From Anaerolineae bacterium (GTDB taxonomy: Bacteria; Chloroflexota; Anaerolineae; JAAYZQ01): DNA of 35,926 nt. Under the pieces are notes generated by a model that saw only the letters and a list, made by a program, of their open reading frames with translations, searched no databases and had not been told where the DNA came from. Position 1 is the stretch's first letter, and each line of letters starts with the position of its first letter. Position numbers and translations under genes: made by a program. Below are positions 1-7,098 of the stretch, in pieces. The stretch covers positions 1 through 35,926 of the forward strand of contig JAFGIA010000191.1 in assembly GCA_016929795.1 (NCBI GenBank), read 5' to 3'.

Positions 1-216
1 GATCTCGATACCCATTTCGATCAGGGTCGCCAACGCATCCTCCAATTGCTCAATATTTAGCTCTGCTTCAGGCACCGCTTCCATGACATCATCATACGTG
101 ACGAATCCTCGGGTGCGCCCGAGCTCAATTAAACGCTCAATCGCAGTCGGCTCCCCCTCCTCTTGTTCTGCCGTAGAGGCACTGACTTGCCCTATCCTAT
201 ATTCCACTACCGTCAT
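1..216 (-). CDS. rpoD: RNA polymerase primary sigma factor, N-terminal part (cut by window edge)
   Basis: Reading the minus strand from the ATG at 216-214 gives 72 codons that stay open to base 1, so the rest of the gene lies outside the window. The peptide has a short acidic, Ser/Thr-containing start. It then has a segment of the form IERLIELGRTRGFVTYDDV, followed by acidic residues and EQLEDALATLIEMGIEI. This is the region 1.1 pattern of primary sigma-70 factors (a helix, a 'G-x-hT-x-DD' turn, then 'LED...L...GIEI'), which keeps free sigma from binding DNA. Regions 2 to 4 are not visible, so a non-primary group 2 factor cannot be formally excluded, although those usually lack region 1.1. 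A consensus promoter lies about 300 bp upstream (512-539). Confidence 0.85.
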   Translation of the reverse strand, partial: MTVVEYRIGQVSASTAEQEEGEPTAIERLIELGRTRGFVTYDDVMEAVPEAELNIEQLEDALATLIEMGIEI

Positions 217-511
217 CCTGACCCAATCCCCCAATCTGTCTCGGCTCCGCTTGCTGCCGGAGGGCCACGACCGGCGCTGCGGGCATACACTTCACTACAT
301 GGTTCCGGCTCTGTTTCTTATGCACGTACCCTGGATAGCTGGCTGCGGTGGGGGGAGGCCCGGCAGTCGACACCTTCCGGTTTCTCCACAGAAATGGCCG
401 CTGCCAGAGCGGCCGGACTGTGGTGCCTGTTGGTCACCTTCTTGACCGGGTTCATAAACCTTTCTCGCGCGATAAATTCCCATGTGGCCGGGACGCGCCA
501 AAGTCAAAGGT

Positions 512-539
512 ATTATACCATAAAATCTCGAAATGTGAA
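512..539 (-). promoter_or_regulatory. Sigma-70-type promoter pointing toward rpoD
   Basis: On the minus strand TTCACA (539-534) is followed after 16 bp by a perfect TATAAT (517-512). Transcription would start near 505 and leave a leader of about 290 nt before the rpoD ATG at 216. No competing gene lies between. Confidence 0.55.
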
Positions 540-614
540 CCCCCCAATTTGACCAATTCTGAAATTCCTTTCCTTGCTGTGTGACCCCCATCATAGCGCG
601 GTAGGCAGAATCTG

Positions 615-623
615 TGTTATACT
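615..623 (+). promoter_or_regulatory. Extended -10 element before the Crp-like gene
   Basis: TGT followed by TATACT (618-623) forms an extended -10. No -35 hexamer is recognisable at 16-18 bp spacing. The predicted start near 630 lies about 23 nt before the ATG at 653, leaving room for the AAGGAGG at 641-647. Confidence 0.4.
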
Positions 624-652
624 GGGAACAGAAAGTGGGGAAGGAGGCGCAG

Positions 653-1333
653 ATGGACACGATGGCGCGCTTGAAGCAGATTCCGCTGTTCGCCGATCTG
701 CCTGTGGACCAGTTGGCTTCTCTGTCCACGACGGTGCAGCGCCGTAGCTACGACCGGGGTGAGATCATCCTCCACCAGGGCGAGCCAGGCGACAGCCTGT
801 TCGTGGTCGTTTCGGGCCGGGTGCGCATCTACACGCTCAGCCCTGAAGGGCACGAGCTATCGGTATGGCTGTGCGACGAGGGGGACTTTTTTGGCGAAAT
901 GGCGCTCTTGAGCGGCGAGCCACGCTCGGCATGCGTCGAGGCGATGGAGCCCACCGAAGTACTTGTCCTGCAGCGCCACGCCTTTCGCGATTACCTGCTG
1001 GCCCACCCGCACGCGGCGGTGCATACCATCGAGACCCTCAGCCGGCGCCTGCGCCGCACCACAGAGAGTGCGGGGGACCTGGCCTCGCGCAGTGTGGGGC
1101 AGCGGATTGCCCGCACACTGATCGATCTCGCGCAGCGCTACGGCGTGCCCGAAGGCGACGGGGTGCGCCTCGACCTGGACCTGTCGCAAGAAGCGGTGGC
1201 GACCCTGGCGGGCACCACGCGCGAGAGCGCCAACCGCACGCTCAGCCAACTGCGCGACCGTGGTGTCGTCGAAGTGGACAGGGTACGCATCCGCATTCTG
1301 CGCCCCGACGTCTTGCATACGATGCTCGAGTAA
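653..1333 (+). CDS. Crp/Fnr family transcriptional regulator
   Basis: A 226-residue protein with the two-domain Crp/Fnr plan. An N-terminal cyclic-nucleotide-binding beta-barrel spans roughly residues 10-120 and contains GDSLFVVVSGRVRIY and GDFFGEMALLSGEPRSA, the phosphate-binding-cassette region. A long dimerisation helix follows, then a C-terminal winged HTH (about 150-215) with LSQEAVATLAGTTRESANRT as the HTH. The cassette keeps the G-E-x-A-L pattern, so binding of cAMP or another cyclic nucleotide is possible but unproven. There is no N-terminal Cys cluster, so an Fe-S Fnr-type sensor is unlikely. The start is the ATG at 653, with AAGGAGG five bases upstream. A GTG at 614 is in frame but has no ribosome binding site. 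The stop overlaps the binding site of the next gene, so the two are probably co-transcribed. Confidence 0.9.
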   Translation: MDTMARLKQIPLFADLPVDQLASLSTTVQRRSYDRGEIILHQGEPGDSLFVVVSGRVRIYTLSPEGHELSVWLCDEGDFFGEMALLSGEPRSACVEAMEPTEVLVLQRHAFRDYLLAHPHAAVHTIETLSRRLRRTTESAGDLASRSVGQRIARTLIDLAQRYGVPEGDGVRLDLDLSQEAVATLAGTTRESANRTLSQLRDRGVVEVDRVRIRILRPDVLHTMLE

Positions 1334-1344
1334 GGAGGCGAGTG

Positions 1345-2004
1345 GTGTTCTATCGCCTGCTGTTGGCGCACCTCGTCGGCGACTTTGTGTTGCAAACCCG
1401 GTGGATGGTGCTGAAGAAGCGCACCCCTTCTGGGCTGGCGGCGCACGTGGCAGTCGTCACACTGACCATGCTGCCCGTGGCATGGGTTCAGCTCGATCTC
1501 TGGTGGCCGTGGCTGCTCGTCATCGCGGCGATCCACGCCGGGCTCGACGCGGCCAAGGTTTACCTCGAACCGCGCCTGCACGTGCCGCCCATCATCCCCT
1601 TCCTGGTCGACCAGGCACTGCACATCTTGACGCTGGCGGCCGTGGCCATCGTGGCCGAGCCGGGCGGCGCGCTCGTCGGGGCGGGCGCTGCAGAGCCGGT
1701 GTGGTGGATCGCGAGTGTCTATCTCGTTGCGACATTCGCACTCTCTATCGCCCTGCCCCTGTGGCTCGATCCGGCCAGCTTGATGCACCGCCCCGCTGCC
1801 GCACGATGGACGGTCATGGTTGCATCGGCCTTGGTGCTCACACTCGCCTGGCGTGGCTGGCCCGCGTTCATCCCTGTCGCCGGCATCGTCTTATACCACC
1901 TTGCTGCGCAGCGCCTGGGCCGCCGCCCGGTGACCACGACCTTCCCCGTCGAATTCTGGGCGGCCATCAGTCTCACTGCTACACTTGGCTGGAGCCTGCG
2001 CTAA
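1345..2004 (+). CDS. DUF3307 family integral membrane protein
   Basis: About 219 residues, strongly hydrophobic, with five or six predicted membrane helices. The opening (FYRLLLAHLVGDFVLQT) and the later IPFLVDQALHILTL segment match the DUF3307 pattern of 'LLLAHLxGDFxLQT' near the N-terminus and 'FLxDQxLHxL' in the middle. The family has no established function. The conserved His and Asp in membrane helices suggest ion handling or catalysis, but that is inference. Two adjacent GTG codons (1342 and 1345) could start it. The second sits six bases from the AAGGAGG at 1332-1338 and is preferred. It follows the Crp-like gene by 11 bp and probably shares its transcript. A hairpin lies just after it (2019-2057). 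Confidence 0.8.
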   Translation: MFYRLLLAHLVGDFVLQTRWMVLKKRTPSGLAAHVAVVTLTMLPVAWVQLDLWWPWLLVIAAIHAGLDAAKVYLEPRLHVPPIIPFLVDQALHILTLAAVAIVAEPGGALVGAGAAEPVWWIASVYLVATFALSIALPLWLDPASLMHRPAAARWTVMVASALVLTLAWRGWPAFIPVAGIVLYHLAAQRLGRRPVTTTFPVEFWAAISLTATLGWSLR

Positions 2005-2018
2005 ATTGCCTGGAAGGA

Positions 2019-2057
2019 GCAAAATCTGATAGGTATTTCAAGACCTGTCAGATTTGC
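2019..2057. terminator. Hairpin after the DUF3307 gene
   Basis: The arms 2022-2034 and 2043-2055 pair over 13 bp with one wobble around an 8-nt loop (AAATCTGATAGGT with ACCTGTCAGATTT). GC at 2019-2020 pairs further with a one-base bulge. No U-run follows. It is likely an end-of-transcript structure, because a strong promoter for the next gene begins 26 bp later. Confidence 0.5.
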
Positions 2058-2082
2058 CGGGGTGGACACTGCCGTTCTGCCT

Positions 2083-2111
2083 TTGACACGCCCCATCACC
2101 TGTGTTATCCT
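2083..2111 (+). promoter_or_regulatory. Strong promoter for the lamin-tail/PLD gene
   Basis: A perfect TTGACA (2083-2088), a 17-bp spacer and TATCCT (2106-2111), preceded by TG at 2103-2104 (extended -10). The start would be near 2118, giving a leader of about 25 nt to the ATG at 2143 with GAGGAGG in between. Confidence 0.7.
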
Positions 2112-2142
2112 GACTCCATCTGACGACAGCCGAGGAGGAAGG

Positions 2143-5100
2143 ATGAGCCACCAGACGGCGCGCCTGCTGCCTGCGGCCAGCCTGTGGGTCCTGGCCTTTG
2201 TCGCCATCGTTGGCGTCGTGCCGGGCAGCGCACTGCCCGGTACCGCACCCGGGGCTGTCCTTATTCACGAGCTCGAGTACGACCCGCACGGCAGCGATAC
2301 TGCTTGTGAGTGGATCGAGCTCTACAATCCGCTGACGACAACCGTCGATCTCGCCGGCTGGCGCGTGCGCGATAACTATGCCGCCGACTCTCTGCCTGCC
2401 CTTACCCTCCCGCCCGGTGGCGCCGCAGTCGTCGCGGCCAGTGCCAGCTTCTACGACAATTATCCCACCTTCACCGGCACGCTCGTCCTCCTTGGCGGCT
2501 CGATCGGCAACGGCCTGCACAACGAGGGGGATTGTCTCATCCTTGAGGACCCGGCAGGGGCTCTGATCGATGCCCTGTCCTACGGGGCCGACGCGACAAT
2601 TTTCAACTGCGCCGGCTACCCGTGTGCCGGTGTGCCGGAGGGATATTCGCTGGAGCGCGATCCGCCCGGACGTGACACCGACGCGCCTGGCGATTTCGTC
2701 GCGCGCCAGGCGCCCACGCCCGGGCGAATTGTGGCGCCGTCGCCGGCCATGGCCGACCTGCGCGCCGGCAAAACCGGCCCTGCCACCGCCCAGCCGGGAG
2801 CGCTCATCACCTATACCCTCACGCTCAGCAACACGGGCCAGGTCCCGGCAGCCGGGGTGTGCCTCACTGATACCCTGCCCGCAGGTGCCGCCTTGATCTC
2901 GCACAGCGCACCCTACCCGCTGCTGCAGCCACAGCCCGGCACCCTCGTCTGGACAGTCGGCACCGTGCCCACGGGGTCAACCACGCCGCCGCCGGTGTGG
3001 TTTCAGGTGACCGCCCGTCTCCCTGCGGATGCCGCCGGCGAGATCCGAAACGTGCTCACCGCGACGACGACGACAGGGGAAGCCAATCCAATGGATGACC
3101 GCGCCGTGGCTGCTACCTGGGTCGGGGGCACGTCCCCCGTCTCCCCTGTCGTCCTCGACGCGGTCTATTACGACGGCTATGCCGCGTACGACCGTGACGA
3201 GGCAGTGCGCCTGGTGAACGTGCATGACAGCAGGGTGGATCTGGGTGGGTGGAGCCTGGGCGAAGTGCAAGCGCGCGCCGGGGCCGTCTTTCCTGCTGGC
3301 ACGGATCTCGCGGCGGGAGAACGGATCTGGTGTGCACGCGAGGCCACTGCCTTTGAGGCACAGTTCGGCTTCAAGCCCAACTTTGAAACAGACGACACCG
3401 ATCCCGCTGTACCTGAGCTGGCAGGTGCCTGGCCTGGGCTGGCGAACGACGGGGGGGCGTGCGTGTTGCGCAACTTTGACGGGGAAATCGTCGACGCCCT
3501 GGTGTATGAAGATGGGGACACCAGCACGCCCGGCTGGAGTGGCCCGGCACTCTTCCCCTGGACGTCGGGCGGCTATTTTGGCACCGAAGGGCAGATCCTC
3601 TACCGCAAGCGCGACGAGGCAACCGGCTTGCCCTGGTCCGGCCCGGCGACCGGGACGGCGGCTGCCTGGGCGCAGGACCCGACCGACCCCCGCCTCGGGC
3701 GGCGCGTCCTCTATCCCGGCTGGGACCTGGATCGCTTCTTTCACACGGCGCGCGTCACCGAAACGGCCAACCTCGTCGTCGCCATCGCTCCTGACCACCT
3801 GCTCGACGCGGTCGTGGCCCAACTCAGCAGCGCGCAGGTGTCGATCCTGATCGAGGCCTACACGATCGAAAGCTGGCCGATCGCCGAGGCGCTGATCGAC
3901 AGGCTCGGGGCCGGGGTGCAGGTGCGCCTGCTGCTGGAGGGCAGCCCGGCTGGCGGCATCGACAGCGCGCAGCGCTGGATCTGTGCCCGGCTCCGGCAGG
4001 CAGGGGCCGATGTCTGGTTCATGTACGCAGGCGCCGGCCCTGCCCGCTACCGCTACCAGCATGCCAAGGCGATCGTGATTGACGATCAGCAGGTGCTGAT
4101 CGGCACCGAGAACCTCAACCCCACGGCTATGCCCGCCGACGACAAGGCGAACGGCACGGCCGGCAGGCGCGGCGTCTACCTGATGACGGATGCGCCAGGC
4201 ATAGTCGATCACGTTCGTGCGGTGATTGAAGCGGACCTCGATCCTGCTCACCACGCCGACCTCGTCACCTGCGCCGACGTGCCAGATCTGTGCACCGGCA
4301 CGGCCCCGCCGGTCGAGCCCGACTGGGTGACCTACACCGTGGCCTTTTCATCTCCCCTCGCCGTGCAGGGCGAGATGGCCTTTGAGGTCGTCCAGTCGCC
4401 GGAGAACGGCCTGCGCACGTCGGACGGGCTGCTCGGACTGCTGGCGCGCGCCGGGCCGGGCGACACCGTGCTCGTCGAGCAGTTTTATGAACATGCCGCG
4501 TGGGGGGACGCTGGCGCCACACCAGCGAACGATCCCAATCCCCGCCTGGAGGCGTACCTGGCTGCCGCCCGGCGCGGTGCCCGGGTGCGCATTCTCCTCA
4601 ACCAACACACGTTCGACGACTATCGGAACGAAAACATGGCTACGGTTGCCTATTTACGCTCTGCTGCCAGCGGGCTCGACTTCCAGGTGCGCCTCGGCAA
4701 CCCCACGGCGCTTGGTCTACACAACAAGATGGTGCTGGTCCGTGCGGGCGGCGAGGGGACCGTGCACGTTGGCAGTATCAATGGGAGTGAGGTGTCGTCC
4801 AAGGCCAACCGCGAGCTGGCGCTCCAGGTGCAGAGCGACGCGGCGTACGATTATCTCGCCGCCCTCTTTGCCCAAGACTGGGCTGCTTCGCCTGTTTCGT
4901 TCTATCTGCCTCTGGCCGGCAAGGCATGTGCCTTGCCCGCGCCCGCCAGCTACCCTCTCATCACCGAGCTGTTCTATGCCGCCTCGAAGGAGCAGGAATG
5001 GGTCGAGATCAGCAACCCCACATCTGAGGCGATCGATCTGTCGCGCTTTATGATCGGCGACGCCGAGCGCCCAGGCATCTACGAAGGAATGTACATGCTG

Positions 5101-5484
5101 CCGGCCGGCACGCTCCTCGCACCGCATCAGGTGCTCGTGATTGCCAGCTCGGCGGCTGCCTTCCGCTCGGCGTATGGCGTGGCACCCGACCTGGAGTTTT
5201 ACGAGACAGACAGCACCGTGCCCACACTGGCGCGGGTGCCACTGTGGGGCGAGGGCGAGTGGGAGCTACGTGGCGATGGCGACGAGGTACTGCTGCTCGA
5301 TGCGGGAGGCAGGTGGGTGGACGTGGTGGCTTACGGCGATTCGTCCCTTCCGGGCGTGGTGCCGCACCCGGGCGTGGCCTTTTTCACCCACTCGCTTGAG
5401 CGTTTTCCTGCCCGGTTCGACACGGACGACTGTGCCGTCGATTTTCGCGACCAACCCTTCCCCAACCCGGGAACGGTGCCGTAA
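2143..5484 (+). CDS. Secreted lamin-tail / DUF11 / tandem phospholipase D protein
   Basis: A 1113-residue exported protein. Residues 1-32 form a signal peptide (hydrophobic core LWVLAFVAIVGVVPG). A lamin-tail domain follows (about 38-170, with EWIELYNP and LAGWRVRD), then a DUF11 repeat (about 205-325, with PGALITYTLTLSNTG) and a second, more divergent lamin-tail-like domain (about 335-480). Two phospholipase-D domains span about 535-690 and 735-890. A third lamin-tail domain covers about 905-1113 (EWVEISNP). The first PLD motif is complete, HAKAIVIDD with H640, K642 and D647. The second is LHNKMVLVR, with H860 and K862 but Arg where Asp is usual. PLD-superfamily enzymes hydrolyse phosphodiesters in lipids or nucleic acids, so an extracellular nuclease or phospholipase is likely; the substrate is unknown. 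The start has GAGGAGGAAGG upstream. It is monocistronic with its own promoter. Confidence 0.85.
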   Translation: MSHQTARLLPAASLWVLAFVAIVGVVPGSALPGTAPGAVLIHELEYDPHGSDTACEWIELYNPLTTTVDLAGWRVRDNYAADSLPALTLPPGGAAVVAASASFYDNYPTFTGTLVLLGGSIGNGLHNEGDCLILEDPAGALIDALSYGADATIFNCAGYPCAGVPEGYSLERDPPGRDTDAPGDFVARQAPTPGRIVAPSPAMADLRAGKTGPATAQPGALITYTLTLSNTGQVPAAGVCLTDTLPAGAALISHSAPYPLLQPQPGTLVWTVGTVPTGSTTPPPVWFQVTARLPADAAGEIRNVLTATTTTGEANPMDDRAVAATWVGGTSPVSPVVLDAVYYDGYAAYDRDEAVRLVNVHDSRVDLGGWSLGEVQARAGAVFPAGTDLAAGERIWCAREATAFEAQFGFKPNFETDDTDPAVPELAGAWPGLANDGGACVLRNFDGEIVDALVYEDGDTSTPGWSGPALFPWTSGGYFGTEGQILYRKRDEATGLPWSGPATGTAAAWAQDPTDPRLGRRVLYPGWDLDRFFHTARVTETANLVVAIAPDHLLDAVVAQLSSAQVSILIEAYTIESWPIAEALIDRLGAGVQVRLLLEGSPAGGIDSAQRWICARLRQAGADVWFMYAGAGPARYRYQHAKAIVIDDQQVLIGTENLNPTAMPADDKANGTAGRRGVYLMTDAPGIVDHVRAVIEADLDPAHHADLVTCADVPDLCTGTAPPVEPDWVTYTVAFSSPLAVQGEMAFEVVQSPENGLRTSDGLLGLLARAGPGDTVLVEQFYEHAAWGDAGATPANDPNPRLEAYLAAARRGARVRILLNQHTFDDYRNENMATVAYLRSAASGLDFQVRLGNPTALGLHNKMVLVRAGGEGTVHVGSINGSEVSSKANRELALQVQSDAAYDYLAALFAQDWAASPVSFYLPLAGKACALPAPASYPLITELFYAASKEQEWVEISNPTSEAIDLSRFMIGDAERPGIYEGMYMLPAGTLLAPHQVLVIASSAAAFRSAYGVAPDLEFYETDSTVPTLARVPLWGEGEWELRGDGDEVLLLDAGGRWVDVVAYGDSSLPGVVPHPGVAFFTHSLERFPARFDTDDCAVDFRDQPFPNPGTVP

Positions 5485-5566
5485 CGCCAGGGGGGGGGCA
5501 GGAGGGCCGATGACAACGTACGATCCTGTTCGAGCGGAAAAAGAGAAACGCGGCGCCGCGATCGAT

Positions 5567-7060
5567 CTACCTGCGCCGGCCACTCCGCCGGCGCTTTGAC
5601 CCGCCCTTTTGTTGCGGCTTGGGCTCCGGCTCTTGGCCGGGCTGGGGAGGTGGGGCGTGAAGTGTCTCCTGGTAATCGTCGTCCAGGAGCATCGTGAGCA
5701 GCGCCCGCCCTTCTTCACTCTCCACCAGCTCCTGGATCAGGGGCTCGAATCGCTCCATGCGTTCGATCTGGAGCTTGTCGCGGCCGCGCAGGCGCGATTC
5801 GAGCAGGGCGGTCACGCGCTCCGACACGACAGCCGCCACGTCCTCGTCCGTCGGCAGCGGCCATTCTTCCATCTCGATCTTGTAGCGCTTGGCGATCCGC
5901 TCGAGCGCCATCTGCTCCAGCACGTCCACGAGCGAGATGGCAACGCCACTGCCGCCCGCCCGTCCCGTGCGCCCGGCGCGGTGGATATAGATCTCCATGT
6001 CGTCCGGCGGCTCGTAGAGGATGACGTGCGACAGGTCAGGCAGGTCGATGCCGCGCGCCGCCACGTCGGTGGCGACCAGGAAGCGCAGCTTGCCCTGGCG
6101 CGTGCGCTGCATAATCTTTTCCCGTGCCTGCTGTGACAGGTCCGAGCTGATCTCGTCCGCATCGTACCCGAACCGCTGCAGCACGGCCGTGACATAGTGC
6201 ACGCGCTGGCGCGTGTTGCAAAAGATGAGGGCGCTGGGTGGGTTCTCCACCTCGATGATGCGCACCAGGCTGCGGTCCTTGTCCATGCGTGGCACCACGT
6301 AAAAGACGTGATCGACGTCGGTGACGTGCACATGGTCGCGGCTCAGGCTCAGGAACTCGGGCTGGCTGAGGAACTCGCCGGCCAGGCGCATGACGTGAGC
6401 CGGGAAGGTGGCGGAGAACATGCCCCCCTGCACGCGGCGGCGCGGCAGGTGCTCGCGGATGGCGCGCATGTCGGGGTAAAAGCCCATCGACAGCATGCGA
6501 TCGGCCTCGTCGAAAATCAGCAACTGCAGGTCGCTGAGCGACAGGTTATGCTTGAGGAGGTGGTCGAGAATGCGCCCCGGTGTGCCGACGACCAGGTGGG
6601 CGCCGCGGCGGAAGGCATCGATCTGGGGCTTGTAGGACACGCCGCCATACACGACGGCGGTGCGCAGGCCGCCGCCCGAGGGGTACTCGGGTCCGCCCGA
6701 GAGGTACTCGGGTCCGCCGGCGAGCAGTTGTGCCTCCTCACCCACCTGGTGTGCCAGCTCGCGCGTGGGGGCGAGGACGAGCGCCTGGGTGGTGGCGCGC
6801 TTGACGTCGATCCTGTCGAGGATCGGCAACAGGAACGCGGCAGTCTTGCCGCTGCCCGTGCGCGACTGGACGAGCAGGTCGCGGCCCGCGAGAAAGTAGG
6901 GGATGGCGCGCGCCTGGACAGGCATGAGCTGCGTCCAGCCGGCGCGGGCCGCCGCCTTCTGAAGCGGCTCGGGCAGGTCGGCGAGCGCCACCGGGGGGAG
7001 GGTGCTCTCGGGCTCGACCAGGCTGTCGTCTGGGGTTTGTTCACTCGTATTATTGGTCAT
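5567..7060 (-). CDS. DEAD-box ATP-dependent RNA helicase
   Basis: A 497-residue two-domain RNA helicase. Visible motifs in order: the Q-motif Gln in LMPVQARAIP; motif I SRTGSGKT (67-73); Ia APTRELAHQ (97-105); Ib TPGR; II DEAD (184-187); III SAT (216-218); IV LIFCNTR; V VATDVAARGID; VI HRAGRTGR. The C-terminal tail is basic and rich in Pro/Gln/Arg, typical of RNA-tethering tails. Such enzymes unwind short RNA duplexes in ribosome assembly, cold adaptation or RNA decay. A tandem GGPEY[L/P]S insert between motifs Ia and Ib is unusual. The start ATG at 7060 follows AAAAGGA. It is the last gene of a five-gene minus-strand operon, 38 bp after the TPR gene's stop end. Which cellular helicase (RhlE, CshA or DeaD type) it represents cannot be decided from motifs alone. 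Confidence 0.93.
   Translation of the reverse strand: MTNNTSEQTPDDSLVEPESTLPPVALADLPEPLQKAAARAGWTQLMPVQARAIPYFLAGRDLLVQSRTGSGKTAAFLLPILDRIDVKRATTQALVLAPTRELAHQVGEEAQLLAGGPEYLSGGPEYPSGGGLRTAVVYGGVSYKPQIDAFRRGAHLVVGTPGRILDHLLKHNLSLSDLQLLIFDEADRMLSMGFYPDMRAIREHLPRRRVQGGMFSATFPAHVMRLAGEFLSQPEFLSLSRDHVHVTDVDHVFYVVPRMDKDRSLVRIIEVENPPSALIFCNTRQRVHYVTAVLQRFGYDADEISSDLSQQAREKIMQRTRQGKLRFLVATDVAARGIDLPDLSHVILYEPPDDMEIYIHRAGRTGRAGGSGVAISLVDVLEQMALERIAKRYKIEMEEWPLPTDEDVAAVVSERVTALLESRLRGRDKLQIERMERFEPLIQELVESEEGRALLTMLLDDDYQETLHAPPPQPGQEPEPKPQQKGGSKRRRSGRRR
5573..5598 (+). terminator. GC hairpin plus TTT after the PLD gene
   Basis: GCGCCGGC (5573-5580) pairs with GCCGGCGC (5587-5594) across a 6-nt loop, followed by TTT. 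It lies inside the last codons of the convergent helicase gene, so the helicase's RRRSGRRR tail may partly reflect this dual use. Confidence 0.4.
6674..6715 (-). repeat. Two 21-bp in-frame direct repeats inside the helicase gene
   Basis: Bases 6674-6694 and 6695-6715 agree at 20 of 21 positions and encode GGPEYPS and GGPEYLS in tandem. The unit is a whole number of codons, so the helicase frame is kept. It looks like a recent small duplication in a surface loop. Confidence 0.85.
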
Positions 7061-7098
7061 TGGGTATCCTTTTGGGTTGTCTTCTCACGCTCCGACTC

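Larger units (their letters stand above)
217..652. other. Intergenic region of 436 bp between rpoD and the Crp-like gene
   Basis: I find no convincing gene here. The region holds the minus-strand promoter at 512-539, a long rpoD leader (about 217-505), and a plus-strand extended -10 at 615-623. A 62-codon open frame on the minus strand (484-295) has no ribosome binding site and no recognisable sequence. The leader contains an imperfect GC-rich hairpin near 240-262. I could not match the leader to tmRNA, SRP RNA or RNase P RNA by eye. Confidence 0.5.

Noticed and set aside
295..484. Small 62-codon protein in the rpoD leader (minus strand)
   Set aside because: It has no ribosome binding site and no family features, and Pro/Gly/Arg content expected of non-coding GC-rich DNA.
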